From Agarophyton chilense (Eukaryota > Rhodophyta > Florideophyceae > Gracilariales > Gracilariaceae): a stretch of DNA of 64,000 nt. A model generated the notes under the pieces. That model ran no database searches. It saw nothing but the letters and a program-made list of their open reading frames with translations, and was not told the DNA's origin. Shown here one piece after another: positions 1 through 9,406 of the stretch. Within the stretch, counting starts at the first letter, position 1, and the number at the start of each line of letters is the position of its first letter. Position numbers and translations under genes: made by a program. The stretch covers positions 310,001-374,000 of the forward strand of contig JARGXX010000079.1 in the NCBI GenBank assembly GCA_030374765.1. Direction: 5' to 3'.

Positions 1-1
1 G

Positions 2-1897
2 TTTCAACTGGCAGATGTTCAAAACGCTGGTCATGTCCATGCACATCATCTATTAATCGTGTACTCTTTGTTACGGCGTCTCGCATTCGCGCAACCTGAA
101 CTCCTTCGCTTTTCTTTGCAGGAAGTTGTTTACTTCATTTTCACTTCTGCTGCTGGTTCCCATACTGCCACATATGTCTCATGGGCGCAGTGGTTGGCGT
201 TTGCGTCAAAGTTTGGAGAGGAAGTTGGCGGGTCTGATTCGTTGCCATGTAAAGAAACGCAAAGCCAGCTCCGAAGCGCATGGCGTCGTGTGAGTGCGCT
301 TGCCGCTCCGGTCTCGTTTCCGAAATTCGTTGGTGTGCTCCGCAACTGCGATGGTGGCTTACTCCTTAACATTCGGGCTATGGCATATCTCTTTACGTCA
401 TCTGTGGTTGAAGTAGCTCATTCTTGTCATGAAGTACCTAGGTGGAATGAGCCATTCGAAGAGAGTTGCTTTTTAAGCCAGTACGTTACTCATGCGATTG
501 CAACGCGTGTAAATGCATACGAGGACGGGAGCCATAACGAGTCTACCGGTTCCCATGAAATGGAATCACGGCGATATCGGCAATTGTTATCAAATGGTGA
601 TGTACGAAGAGTAGGGATTCCTGAACTAAAGCCTTTACCAGTACCCGCATCCTTGAATCACTCCATTGACGAGGGAAGTGACGATTACGACCGACCGTCG
701 AATGCTCCCTCTGAGAGGCGTACGGATCCTTCCATTCAAAAGAAGCCGTTCTCCTTTCCACAAAGTCGATCTGCTGCTATTGCATCGAAAGCTCTGGCGT
801 TGTCTGCTACAACTGTGTGTCGTTCCAGTCGTTCTACGGTCAAGTCGCCTTTCCACATAGATTTTTCCTCAATCACACTCGGTCAGAAGTTTGGATCAGG
901 TGCGTATGGAGACGTATACAGAGGTACTTTTCTGATGACTCCGGTTGCCGTCAAGGTTTTTCATATAAACGTCGAGAATAATGCCCACCAGACGGAGAAC
1001 AACGAACTCACACGAACTCTTACTCATATGTCCACAATCAACAAGATACAGAGGTTTGCGAGTCTAAAATCTCAAAACAAGTACAAGGACTTTGTGCGAG
1101 AGGTGGAAATGATGAGTGTTGTTCGTCATCCGAACTTAGTTCTGTATATGGGGGCATGTGGTGATCCATGCACGCCATTGTGTATAATCTCGGAGCTATT
1201 TACCGGCGGCTCTCTGTACGAATACTTGCATGGTGACCCTGGGCATTGCCCAGATCTGTATTGTGCTGTTAGTTTCGCACTTAGCATTGCTCGTGGCATG
1301 TTCTACCTGCACGCAAGCCGCCCAAGCATTCTTCATCGAGATTTGAAGTCATCCAATGTGTTGCTTAGCGATAGGAAGGGTAAGGATGGAATACCGCGGG
1401 TTGTGATTTGTGATTTCGGTGAAAGTCAGTTATTTGGTCATCACGAAGATTTCGAGTTAGGCACTGCTTCCTACATGTCTCCAAACGTTATCAGTCACGA
1501 AAAATACGAGGAAAGAGATGACACATACAGTTTCGGAATTTTGCTGCATGAAATATTTACCGGTACTGTTCCTTTTGAGGGTCTGACTCCAACACAGGTC
1601 ATGTTCCAAGTCGTACATGAAGGTTTACGACCATCGTGTGACACAGACAGTGCAATACCGACTTCAATTAAGCAGCTGATGGAAGATTGCTGGCATTGCA
1701 AAAAGTCTGAAAGACCCCTATTCCATTCCATTATTTCAAGACTTGATTCTTTTGAAGCTAGTTTGAATCAGGAAAGAGAAGAAAATCGATCTCCACTGCT
1801 GACAAGCGTTCCACGGGATTTGAAAGGCTTACTACCGTTGGACAATGTGGAGTTGATAAAGGCCACATCTCCTGCTTCTTCTGCATCGACTAGCTAG
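2..1897 (+). CDS. TKL/Raf-like protein kinase, 5' end outside window
   Basis: Probable serine/threonine kinase of the tyrosine-kinase-like (Raf/CTR1) group. The catalytic domain lies at about nt 872-1755. The glycine loop reads GSGAYGDVYRG, the ATP-binding lysine is in VAVKVF, the catalytic loop is HRDLKSSN (about nt 1334) and DFG is at nt 1412-1420. YSFG follows in the F-helix region. Two oddities: the usual APE at the end of the activation segment reads SPN, and about 50 residues separate the lysine strand from the helix C glutamate (VREVEMM), far more than usual. The first ~270 residues are not a known domain; their last third is Ser-rich. The frame is open to the left edge with no ATG before residue ~108, so the true start, or a splice junction, lies upstream. 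Active kinase is likely; substrate unknown. Confidence 0.9.
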   Translation, partial: FQLADVQNAGHVHAHHLLIVYSLLRRLAFAQPELLRFSLQEVVYFIFTSAAGSHTATYVSWAQWLAFASKFGEEVGGSDSLPCKETQSQLRSAWRRVSALAAPVSFPKFVGVLRNCDGGLLLNIRAMAYLFTSSVVEVAHSCHEVPRWNEPFEESCFLSQYVTHAIATRVNAYEDGSHNESTGSHEMESRRYRQLLSNGDVRRVGIPELKPLPVPASLNHSIDEGSDDYDRPSNAPSERRTDPSIQKKPFSFPQSRSAAIASKALALSATTVCRSSRSTVKSPFHIDFSSITLGQKFGSGAYGDVYRGTFLMTPVAVKVFHINVENNAHQTENNELTRTLTHMSTINKIQRFASLKSQNKYKDFVREVEMMSVVRHPNLVLYMGACGDPCTPLCIISELFTGGSLYEYLHGDPGHCPDLYCAVSFALSIARGMFYLHASRPSILHRDLKSSNVLLSDRKGKDGIPRVVICDFGESQLFGHHEDFELGTASYMSPNVISHEKYEERDDTYSFGILLHEIFTGTVPFEGLTPTQVMFQVVHEGLRPSCDTDSAIPTSIKQLMEDCWHCKKSERPLFHSIISRLDSFEASLNQEREENRSPLLTSVPRDLKGLLPLDNVELIKATSPASSASTS

Positions 1898-3240
1898 TAG
1901 AAGTCGTGGATATCGGCCATGGGGTTATGATCTGAGTTATTGTAATCCGGGAACACGTTCAAGTGGGATCGGTATAGCGCCGGATGTCTCTGCTCGTATG
2001 TGCATTTCAGTTCGTCAAGAGGAAAGTATTTCAATGCACATGTGTGTTGAAACGCACAGTGCGCAAACCTGTTAGAGAACTCTGTGAAAGGAGACGCGAA
2101 CAGGGGTCCAAATGAATTTATGGGCGACTATATTTTCGGCGAGCACTCTAACTGTGGCAACACACCTTCGCGTCTATTTTGAGTTTTTCTACTCAGTCTC
2201 TCATTGACAGAAGTCGATATAGTGCGCAACGTAGACACTGACTGAATATTCAAGCATCACATCATGCTGTACATTGATAATGACGATGGAATACTAGGTG
2301 AGAGATCTCCGAACGTGTGTCAAAGTCAACTGGTAAATTACCAACGGCTCCACGTGATTAGCGAAGTGATTGTGCGGACAGAGAAGGACAGGGGAAACTG
2401 GCCACTATGACAGAGACGTAAAAAGATAAACATTTGAATGAGCTACAGATGCCGGGTAATTGTTAGTTTTGAGAAACATCCTTTGTTATTCCAAATTGTA
2501 TTTCAAGTGTTCTTGGCGGCGCGATGACGCGACGAAACCCCGAGACATCAGCCTGGCGCATCGTCCTAGCGTGAGAATGTTCAGACTCAAACATGAGCAA
2601 TCAAGGCCGTTCGTGCGAAACATGCTGGCGAGCATATTCCAGTATCTCACGGACAGCTGACACAAACATTTGATGCTCACAAACCACGCTGGCCCATTTC
2701 GCTTGCCATTCTCGAAAGTGCTGGGTGAAGTATCTACCGACGGTACTGTATGACATGTCACAGGAACTAAACAACTTTGGGACGAGGGAATAACAGTGAT
2801 ATAAAACGAAAACTGCCCCGTAAAAAACACGTTCTTTACAGCATATGCAGAATTAGTGAACAGTGGTTCAAATAAAATCTTGCTTCTCTGCATGTGAAGA
2901 GACGTGCGTTTCTAAGAGTCGGGCGGGATATAATACAGAAGCCATGGAGATTAAATGTTGAGCATGGTTTGTTGACCATGAATAGGGAGAAGAAAGAGAG
3001 TCTAAGGATACACGTTTGCTTGTGATAGTTTACCTGATACTAAAAAGCAACATATATGTTCCTTCTGTACAAAAGCTGCTGAGAAACTGAAAACGGACTG
3101 AAAAGGAGGAAAAAAGTCAGTGCCATGTGGTAGGGATAACTGAGTCACAAGCGGGCCAAGGACGCGTCATACTCAAGCCAGACTGAATAAAGAGCCTCGA
3201 AAAGGAAACATGAGCATGCGAGGAACGGTAAGGGGGAGAA
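1898..3240. other. intergenic, no gene seen
   Basis: About 1.3 kb between the kinase and the membrane-protein gene, whose 3' ends face each other. The only longer open frame (minus, 2486-2893, 135 codons) has no motif and codon use unlike the flanking genes, so I do not call it. It presumably holds the 3' ends of both transcripts. Confidence 0.6.
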
Positions 3241-4230
3241 CTAAATGTTTAGCGCACAGCAACCGAGATCGCACTTGAACTTGGGCTCTGTGTAGCTTGT
3301 GGAAGAGGTATGACTTCGATTTCGCCTGGCCGGCCTTGAATAGCGAAAATAACTTGTTGTGCGGGTGGGAGGTCCATCGGAGCGAAAAGTACGCGAACGA
3401 TACGAGGTGTCAGTTGTGCTCGGATCCCACTGATCAATACGAATCAAACCCATGATGATAATAATGAAACAAAAAAGCAAATAGAATAAAAGATGGGTAA
3501 AAGGAATTTGCAACTCGGGATAGTTGGACAGACAAGCTCCAGTGGGCCCGCCACCAATCCAATAGATACTGGTATTGACGATGAGAACCGGCACGGTGTA
3601 AATAGCTCGAAGAAGAATAAATGCTCGCATATTAAGCTGAATAGAGGAATTGGTATCACTAGTGCCCGAGGTGCTAGTGTCATCATCATCGTCCTGTTCG
3701 GCGAAGCATCTAAGAAACAAGAACAAAATCTCAAAGCACAGTTCCAAAAGCAACACAATCTGCATGCGGGTGAGAGGGGCGCCACATTCCGACAAGGCTG
3801 GAATTGAAGTGAGTTCGAAATCCGTTTGCACCGGAACAGTGCCTGCGCCCGTGATGGGAGTGACGGGCTGTTGAACCGGCTGCTGCACCGGCTGCTGCAT
3901 CGGCGTAGCAGGTACTGGAGAAGGTACCGAGGGCTGAGAGCTTGGCGACGGCGATGGTCTCTGCGGCAAAGGAGACAGCACCGGCTGCTCTATCTGTCTA
4001 ACAATGACGCGCATGGGTTCAACGCCGTGCAGCACACGACGCACGTCTCCACGAGCCGGCTGCAACGCATGAACAAACAGCAACAAACACAAAGAAGCGC
4101 CCACCAGTCGAACAGCCGCGAGTCGGAAGAGACCGCTCTTGAGCGAAAGCACCCTCGCAAAAGCCAGCACCCACAGCGGAGCGGCGAAGCCCGCAGGAAG
4201 CCACACATCGGACGGAGACACCACCGCCAT
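3241..4230 (-). CDS. multi-pass membrane protein of unknown function, proline-rich loop
   Basis: 329-residue protein with an ATG start at 4230. I see five likely membrane helices at residues ~13-30, 38-57, 156-174, 203-224 and 244-263. Between helices 2 and 3 lies a long loop (residues ~84-135) rich in Pro, Ser and Gln, with three QQPV repeats at ~112-123. A run of Asp (179-184) follows helix 3. The last ~65 residues are a hydrophilic Arg/Ser/Thr/Tyr tail ending in a Cys pair. I do not recognise the family. The helix pattern suggests an integral membrane protein, not a secreted one, although helix 1 could act as a signal anchor. It is divergent from the radical SAM gene, with 459 bp between the two start codons. 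Confidence 0.65.
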   Translation of the reverse strand: MAVVSPSDVWLPAGFAAPLWVLAFARVLSLKSGLFRLAAVRLVGASLCLLLFVHALQPARGDVRRVLHGVEPMRVIVRQIEQPVLSPLPQRPSPSPSSQPSVPSPVPATPMQQPVQQPVQQPVTPITGAGTVPVQTDFELTSIPALSECGAPLTRMQIVLLLELCFEILFLFLRCFAEQDDDDDTSTSGTSDTNSSIQLNMRAFILLRAIYTVPVLIVNTSIYWIGGGPTGACLSNYPELQIPFTHLLFYLLFCFIIIIMGLIRIDQWDPSTTDTSYRSRTFRSDGPPTRTTSYFRYSRPARRNRSHTSSTSYTEPKFKCDLGCCALNI

Positions 4231-4689
4231 CGTTACTCGCCATCAGCGAGCGAGCACGCCGGTGCTTCTCATCGCCCGCCCGCAGGTAAGCGCCACGCGC
4301 TGCTCCACATGCGCCCCTCTCCCCCCACCCCTGCACCGCAATGGCACATCGCGTAACGGACACAGCCTCAGCGCGGGCCCAATCGCCACACGCGCCACGT
4401 ATCCCACGCGACCACGCGTCGCACACGTGGCGTGAGTGCTCGCGCGCCGTGTGATTGCGAATCTGAGCGCGCCAATCACAATGCAGCGCGCCACCAACAA
4501 CACAAGTGCCTTGCCGTCTCACTGTTGTCACACAGCTCGCACGCCGCCCAATCTCGCTCCACCATCAACCTCTTCCGTCTCTGCCGCCTTCGCTGCCGTT
4601 GTCGCTGCCGTCGCCACTGTCATCGACGTCTTCGCTGTCTTCGCCGTCATTCACGTCGCTGTCACCGCCCGTCTTCCTCCCCCTCCTCC
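4231..4689. promoter_or_regulatory. shared divergent promoter region with three CCAAT pentamers
   Basis: GC-rich region between the start codons of two divergent genes. CCAAT occurs on the plus strand at 4379, 4472 and 4548, spaced 93 and 76 bp apart. No clear TATA box is seen on either side. That this is a bidirectional promoter is inferred from layout only. The last ~100 bp before the radical SAM ATG is a pyrimidine-rich, trinucleotide-like leader. Confidence 0.35.
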
Positions 4690-6285
4690 ATGGCGCCTCC
4701 CGTTGCATTCATCGCCTCGTCCCCGCTACAACTCACCGTCAGTGCGCCGGTCCCACGCCAGCCGCGCATGACCGCAGCGCCGAAGCCGTCGACCAACGCC
4801 GCCGATCGGCACCCGCTGCGCGCCTTGCTGCATCGCGTCCAATCCGCGCTAGCCGCCGTCGAGGCGCTCACGCGACCCGCCATGCCGTCCAGTGCTGCGC
4901 GCTACGAAGCGCTTCCTGCGCATGTCAAAACGCCCTCGCAAATGCTCGGCCGTCTGTCCCCTGGCTGCGAGGGCACTAAGGGGGTCTTTCCGCGCTGCAA
5001 CTTTGCGTGCAAGCCGTGTTACCACTCCTCCACCGCCAATTCCGTGCGCGTGGACGGCGCGCATACGCTCGTGCAAGTGGCGCGACAGATGCAACTTTTG
5101 CAGCGTCAGCGCGGGCCCTCTGCGCATTGTCAACTCATTGGCGGTGAGGTTTCGTTGCTTACGCCGGAGGACCATGCTATGGCTTTGGAGACCATGCGCT
5201 TTTTCGGACGCATTCCGATGAGCTTTACGCACGGCGACTTTGATTATGATTATTTGCAGCGTCTGGCATTGAATCAAAGAGGCCGACCGCGCTTTGATCG
5301 CCTCGACTTTGCTGTGCACTTTGATATGGGAATGCGCGGACGTCGCGGCGCTTCTCACGTGCGCAACGAAATGGATCTTATGCCCTTTCGTCGTCGCTTT
5401 ATCCACATGTTTGAACGGTTACGACGTAAACATGGCGTTCGTTACTACATCGCACACAACATGACCGTGCAGCCTGATAATCTGCCGTTTGTTGCTGAAG
5501 CAGTGCGCGAGATGAAATCAATGGGTTTCCGATTGCTATCGTTTCAACCAGCTGCTCTGCAAGGGGCTGAACGGCGTCGCGTCGCCAATTTGCGCAACAT
5601 TGCCGACGACCATGGGCAGATTGTATGGGAGCAAATAGAAAAGGGCATGGGTACACGCCTTCCGTATTCTCTCTTCCAGATGGGTGATGAGCGTTGCAAT
5701 CGGATGTGTGTTTGCGGACGTGTCGGGTCTCGGTCCAATAGAAACAGCGAGCACTTCTTTCTTTTCTTTGATGATCAATGTCAGGCAGACGTGCGAGTTC
5801 GAGATCTCATCATGTCAGAGGTGGGCAATATTGTGCTAAAGCCGCCGATGCTAACATTGAAGCTCATACGCGTGATGCTTCGCAAACCATGGCTTCTATT
5901 CCTGGCGATAGCGTGGGTGATGCGGTTGGTGAACCGCGCCGGAGGACTTTGGGCGATCCTTCGACACGGCGTGCAACCGCTCACCATTGTGATGCATCGC
6001 TTCATGGATGCCGAGGACGTGAAAATCGCTTGGAAATTCATGCAGGACGGCGTGGATTCGGGCGATCCAAGAGTCGATGAGACTGGGCCACGCATTCGGG
6101 AGACCATGGATCGCTTGGCTGCGTGTTCGTATGGCATGGCCCAGCCCGAACGAGATAGAGTGGTGCCTGCGTGCGTCCAGCACAGCGTGTATGACCCTCA
6201 AGAAAACGCCCAACTCGCTCAGGATTTGCCGATCCGGCAGCCCGCCAAGTCTGCTTCTGAGGTCAACCTGGACGTTACGAGGTAG
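4690..6285 (+). CDS. radical SAM superfamily protein, bacterial-like
   Basis: 531-residue protein. The start is placed at the ATG at 4690. The frame is open further upstream from a GTG at 4432, but that part encodes only Arg/His/Ser-rich low complexity. The radical SAM cluster motif CX3CX2C is at Cys103, Cys107 and Cys110 (CNFACKPC), followed by GGE at 151-153, the SAM-binding region. These would bind a [4Fe-4S] cluster that cleaves S-adenosylmethionine. The C-terminal third has more cysteines (CNRMCVCG; later PACVQHSVYDP) that could hold a second cluster. It also has a hydrophobic stretch around residues 395-425 that may be membrane-associated. I recall the PACVQHS type of ending from bacterial radical SAM proteins, so transfer from bacteria is possible. 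The reaction is unknown. Confidence 0.85.
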   Translation: MAPPVAFIASSPLQLTVSAPVPRQPRMTAAPKPSTNAADRHPLRALLHRVQSALAAVEALTRPAMPSSAARYEALPAHVKTPSQMLGRLSPGCEGTKGVFPRCNFACKPCYHSSTANSVRVDGAHTLVQVARQMQLLQRQRGPSAHCQLIGGEVSLLTPEDHAMALETMRFFGRIPMSFTHGDFDYDYLQRLALNQRGRPRFDRLDFAVHFDMGMRGRRGASHVRNEMDLMPFRRRFIHMFERLRRKHGVRYYIAHNMTVQPDNLPFVAEAVREMKSMGFRLLSFQPAALQGAERRRVANLRNIADDHGQIVWEQIEKGMGTRLPYSLFQMGDERCNRMCVCGRVGSRSNRNSEHFFLFFDDQCQADVRVRDLIMSEVGNIVLKPPMLTLKLIRVMLRKPWLLFLAIAWVMRLVNRAGGLWAILRHGVQPLTIVMHRFMDAEDVKIAWKFMQDGVDSGDPRVDETGPRIRETMDRLAACSYGMAQPERDRVVPACVQHSVYDPQENAQLAQDLPIRQPAKSASEVNLDVTR

Positions 6286-6847
6286 TCTAAACAGTTTTGA
6301 ACCAATTGTAAATTAATCTTCACTGAGTTGTGCAAAACGGACCTGGACACGGCACAACGGTACAATGGGGCTTTGTGTGGCACTAATGCGGTGTAGTGCT
6401 TGCAAGGTACATAACCTATTGCCAAGATAATACTGTAACCTAAGACAAGCTAGATATCATAACTGATACGGTATATGTATGTTCTTGCTTGCCAGTCGTT
6501 CCCGGTTATTTCTCTTTTGCTTTGGAGAGGCGTACAGTGCGAAGGTTGAGCTGAAGGGTTTCCGTTCGTAGATTTTGTGTTGTCGATGGGCAATTATCGT
6601 CAGCCAAGTCGGTTGCCCTATGGCTCTAAATGAGTTCTTGGGACCGTCTGAAGGTTTTTCTATGCAGGTTGGTGAACCTTCCATACTTGTTGTACGATGG
6701 CCTGTAAAAATCGGGAGTCCTTGCTAGATCTGAAAAATGAGCAAGTCCCAAGCGAATTAGTGCACGCATACGAGAACAACGAGTAGACGTACAAGCACCA
6801 GTCCCGATCACGTGTGTATAATATGTTGTGCAGAGTTACGTTAGCTC
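6286..6847. other. convergent intergenic region
   Basis: 562 bp between the 3' ends of the radical SAM and helicase genes. It is clearly more AT-rich than both neighbours. No gene, RNA or repeat is recognised; it should contain both polyadenylation sites. Confidence 0.6.
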
Positions 6848-9406
6848 TCAAATGTGCGTCTCTTGAAGCCGCTGTTGAACATCGCGAGCCATTCGGTATG
6901 CTTCTTCATATGCCTCACGATATCCAGCAGCATACGCGTCTCTAGCGTACGCGTCCCACATGTCACTCGCGCCATGATCTGCGTCTGCTTGTTCCGGACA
7001 AGTCTCACCGCAACCGCCCAAACTGTACCTGTTCCCGAGAGCGGGCGCTTGGCATTTCTCAGCGCTGCTTGTTCTTGCTTGCACTGTTTGCGCAGGTGCT
7101 TTTGTTGCGCAACTGTCGGCTTGGCACTCAAGTTGCGATGCACGGTTCTGCTCAACACTTGGCAAACTTTCTTGCGTGAATTCCCGAATTGCTTCCGTTC
7201 GCTCTCCGAGGTTGGCCTCAGCTGACGTCTGTGCGACGCCAAAGGACGAAGCTTGCTTGTGGGTCGGAGCCTCCAGCGTGGGACGGACCAGGGCCCGCAT
7301 ATCCGGTCCAGTCTGCTCGCGCTCACCACAGGGCTCAGCCATTTTCACCTGCACCAAAGGATTGGAAGTTGCCAAGCCGGCGGCTCTATCCTCTTGGTCT
7401 GCACCCTTTGCAGCCAGGCAGCGACGTTCATTCGCAGCTGCCCTGTTTCTCTCAAGCTCGTCATCGCCGTCGAGCGACGTGGTCCCTCGCAACGTTTTCA
7501 ACCTGGGTCCACGCGGTGAAGCACTCCCGTTCATTTCGGCGTCAGCAGCGCGTGCAACCGTGACAGAATTGCAGCGCTCGGCATCGGGCAGTTTGGCGAG
7601 GGAGGCCGTGTAACGGTTGGCAGGGGTGGTTTGCGGATGGCGGGCGTCCTTTTCAGACTCAACGTACGGACGGTGCTTGCGAGGCGGAGGGTCGCAGCTG
7701 TCGTTGTTCGGGGACGGCTGCGCGGCTTCGGAGTCGGGGAGAAGCGCATTGCGCTCGGAAACGCTTCGCGGGCAGCATGACAGATGGGTGTGCTTTTCAG
7801 CGGCGGCGCAGTCGTCGGGGAGTTGTGAGTGGCTGCACAGCGGCAAGCGGTGTGCGGAGTTTCGGATGGATTCGGGGTTAGTGGTGCACTTTGCGGGCGT
7901 GTGTGGTTGTTGCAATTGGTTTGGTTGGTGCGCTGAGCGAGGGTTGAGCTGGTCGGAGGTCTCATACAGAGGTATCGGGGATCCAAGGCTGGTCTCCAGG
8001 GCGGATACCTGGTGGCGTTCGTCGCTGGTACTGTTGTAGATGAGGAGGGAGGAGCCGTTCCGGCCGAAGCGGCCGGCGCGACCGACGCGGTGGAGATAGG
8101 TGGCGGGGTCGTAGGGCACGTCGAGGTGTAGAATGAGGTCGCAATGTTCAAAGTCGACGCCCCTTGCAAGCAGATCGGAGGCGACGATGAGCTGGAGCTT
8201 GGCAGCCTGTATGTGTTGTATGGTGCGGTCTCGTTGGCGCTGGTGCAAGGTGGCGTTCATGAGGGCGGCTTTGTAGCCGAGGGCGCTGAGACGCATGAGG
8301 ATTTTGGCGACGTGACGCTTGTCATTTATGAATAGGATGCAGAGCTTGAAGCGGGTGTGAGAGAGCAGGGCGGCGACGCGGTTTAGCTTTGCGTGCAGAC
8401 GGCCGGGAACCGGGAGCTTGAACTGGGTGACGTTTTGGAGGATGGCGCGGCGCAGCATGTCGACGTGATCGGAGGGGTGGGTAGCGATGGGGAAGGAGAA
8501 GAAGGCTGGAGTGCGCATGACGGAGAGCAGCACGTCGCGAAGCCATGGCTCGAAGGTGGCGGAGAAGGCGAGCGTTTGGCGGCGCGACGGCAGCAGGGCG
8601 CAGATGGCTGGGATGGGCGGGGTGTAGGCGGCGTCGGCGAGGCGATCGGCCTCGTCGAGCACGAGCAGCGAAATGTGCTGCACAACCAACACGCCGCTCT
8701 CGATGAGCATCAACACGCGGCCCGGGGTGCCCACGACGACGTGCGGCGCACAGCGCGCCAAGAGCCGCTCATCGACGGCGGGCGGCACTCCACCGCGAAC
8801 GACGAGCGCGCGCGGCAGAGGACGCACAAGCGCGGCGACACGACGAAACACAAGCGAAACCTGTTCGGCCAACTCGCGCGTAGGCACCAATACAAGCGCC
8901 ACAGGTGCGGCAGCGCGATGCGCACCGAGCGCATTCATCGCTAACAAGGCCTCCAACGCAATGACGACGAAGGCAACGGTCTTCCCCGAGCCGCTTGCGG
9001 CGTGCGCCACAACGTCACACCCCAGCCGCGCGCGCGGAATGGCCGCACATTGCACGGTGGTCGGAACGTGAATAGAGGCCGCGCGCAGCGCGTCTGCAAC
9101 GGCGCACGGCACGCGCAGCGCGTCGAAGGAGGCGGCCGAGGCGGCCGCCGCCGCAATGGGAGTGGCGGACGGACGGTGCATGGCGCGCGCGATGGAGGCG
9201 TGCGCGCCCAACGTGGCCGCCGACAGCGCGTGGCGGTCGTGACGGAGACGATGAAGCTGCGCGACCGAGTAGCGACGGCGCGATGGCGGCGAGCTCGCGT
9301 GCAAGCGGCGGCGCTTGCACGCATGCGGCGGGGACGACGGCGACGCAGACGATAGCAGCGGCGCCGAAGGCGACAGCGGCGTTGCGCGCGGGCGTGAAGC
9401 GGGCAT
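6848..9406 (-). CDS. DEAD-box ATP-dependent RNA helicase, DDX20/Gemin3-like
   Basis: 852-residue ATP-dependent RNA helicase. The start is placed at the ATG at 9406 (context CGCCATGCC). The frame is open to 9619, but only from a TTG. An Arg/Ser/Pro-rich N-terminus precedes the core. Q motif ~94-124, motif I ASGSGKT ~137-143, Ia PTRELA ~175-180, GTPGR, II DEAD 251-254, III SAT ~282, V ARGVDF and VI HRVGRAGRFG ~439 are all present. The segment after motif VI ends in IPLY, recalling DDX20, a component of the SMN complex in animals; that subfamily call is tentative. The last ~390 residues are charged, low complexity and Ala/Glu/Gln-rich, with no domain I know. The gene is very GC-rich, which creates many long meaningless frames on the other strand. 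Confidence 0.9.
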   Translation of the reverse strand: MPASRPRATPLSPSAPLLSSASPSSPPHACKRRRLHASSPPSRRRYSVAQLHRLRHDRHALSAATLGAHASIARAMHRPSATPIAAAAASAASFDALRVPCAVADALRAASIHVPTTVQCAAIPRARLGCDVVAHAASGSGKTVAFVVIALEALLAMNALGAHRAAAPVALVLVPTRELAEQVSLVFRRVAALVRPLPRALVVRGGVPPAVDERLLARCAPHVVVGTPGRVLMLIESGVLVVQHISLLVLDEADRLADAAYTPPIPAICALLPSRRQTLAFSATFEPWLRDVLLSVMRTPAFFSFPIATHPSDHVDMLRRAILQNVTQFKLPVPGRLHAKLNRVAALLSHTRFKLCILFINDKRHVAKILMRLSALGYKAALMNATLHQRQRDRTIQHIQAAKLQLIVASDLLARGVDFEHCDLILHLDVPYDPATYLHRVGRAGRFGRNGSSLLIYNSTSDERHQVSALETSLGSPIPLYETSDQLNPRSAHQPNQLQQPHTPAKCTTNPESIRNSAHRLPLCSHSQLPDDCAAAEKHTHLSCCPRSVSERNALLPDSEAAQPSPNNDSCDPPPRKHRPYVESEKDARHPQTTPANRYTASLAKLPDAERCNSVTVARAADAEMNGSASPRGPRLKTLRGTTSLDGDDELERNRAAANERRCLAAKGADQEDRAAGLATSNPLVQVKMAEPCGEREQTGPDMRALVRPTLEAPTHKQASSFGVAQTSAEANLGERTEAIREFTQESLPSVEQNRASQLECQADSCATKAPAQTVQARTSSAEKCQAPALGNRYSLGGCGETCPEQADADHGASDMWDAYARDAYAAGYREAYEEAYRMARDVQQRLQETHI

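Noticed and set aside
2486-2893. 135-codon minus frame after the kinase
   Set aside because: No motif, composition like random AT-moderate sequence, and no supporting neighbour.
4019-4531. 170-codon minus frame across the divergent promoter
   Set aside because: It overlaps the start of the membrane-protein gene out of phase and reads as Ala/Arg/Cys-rich noise.
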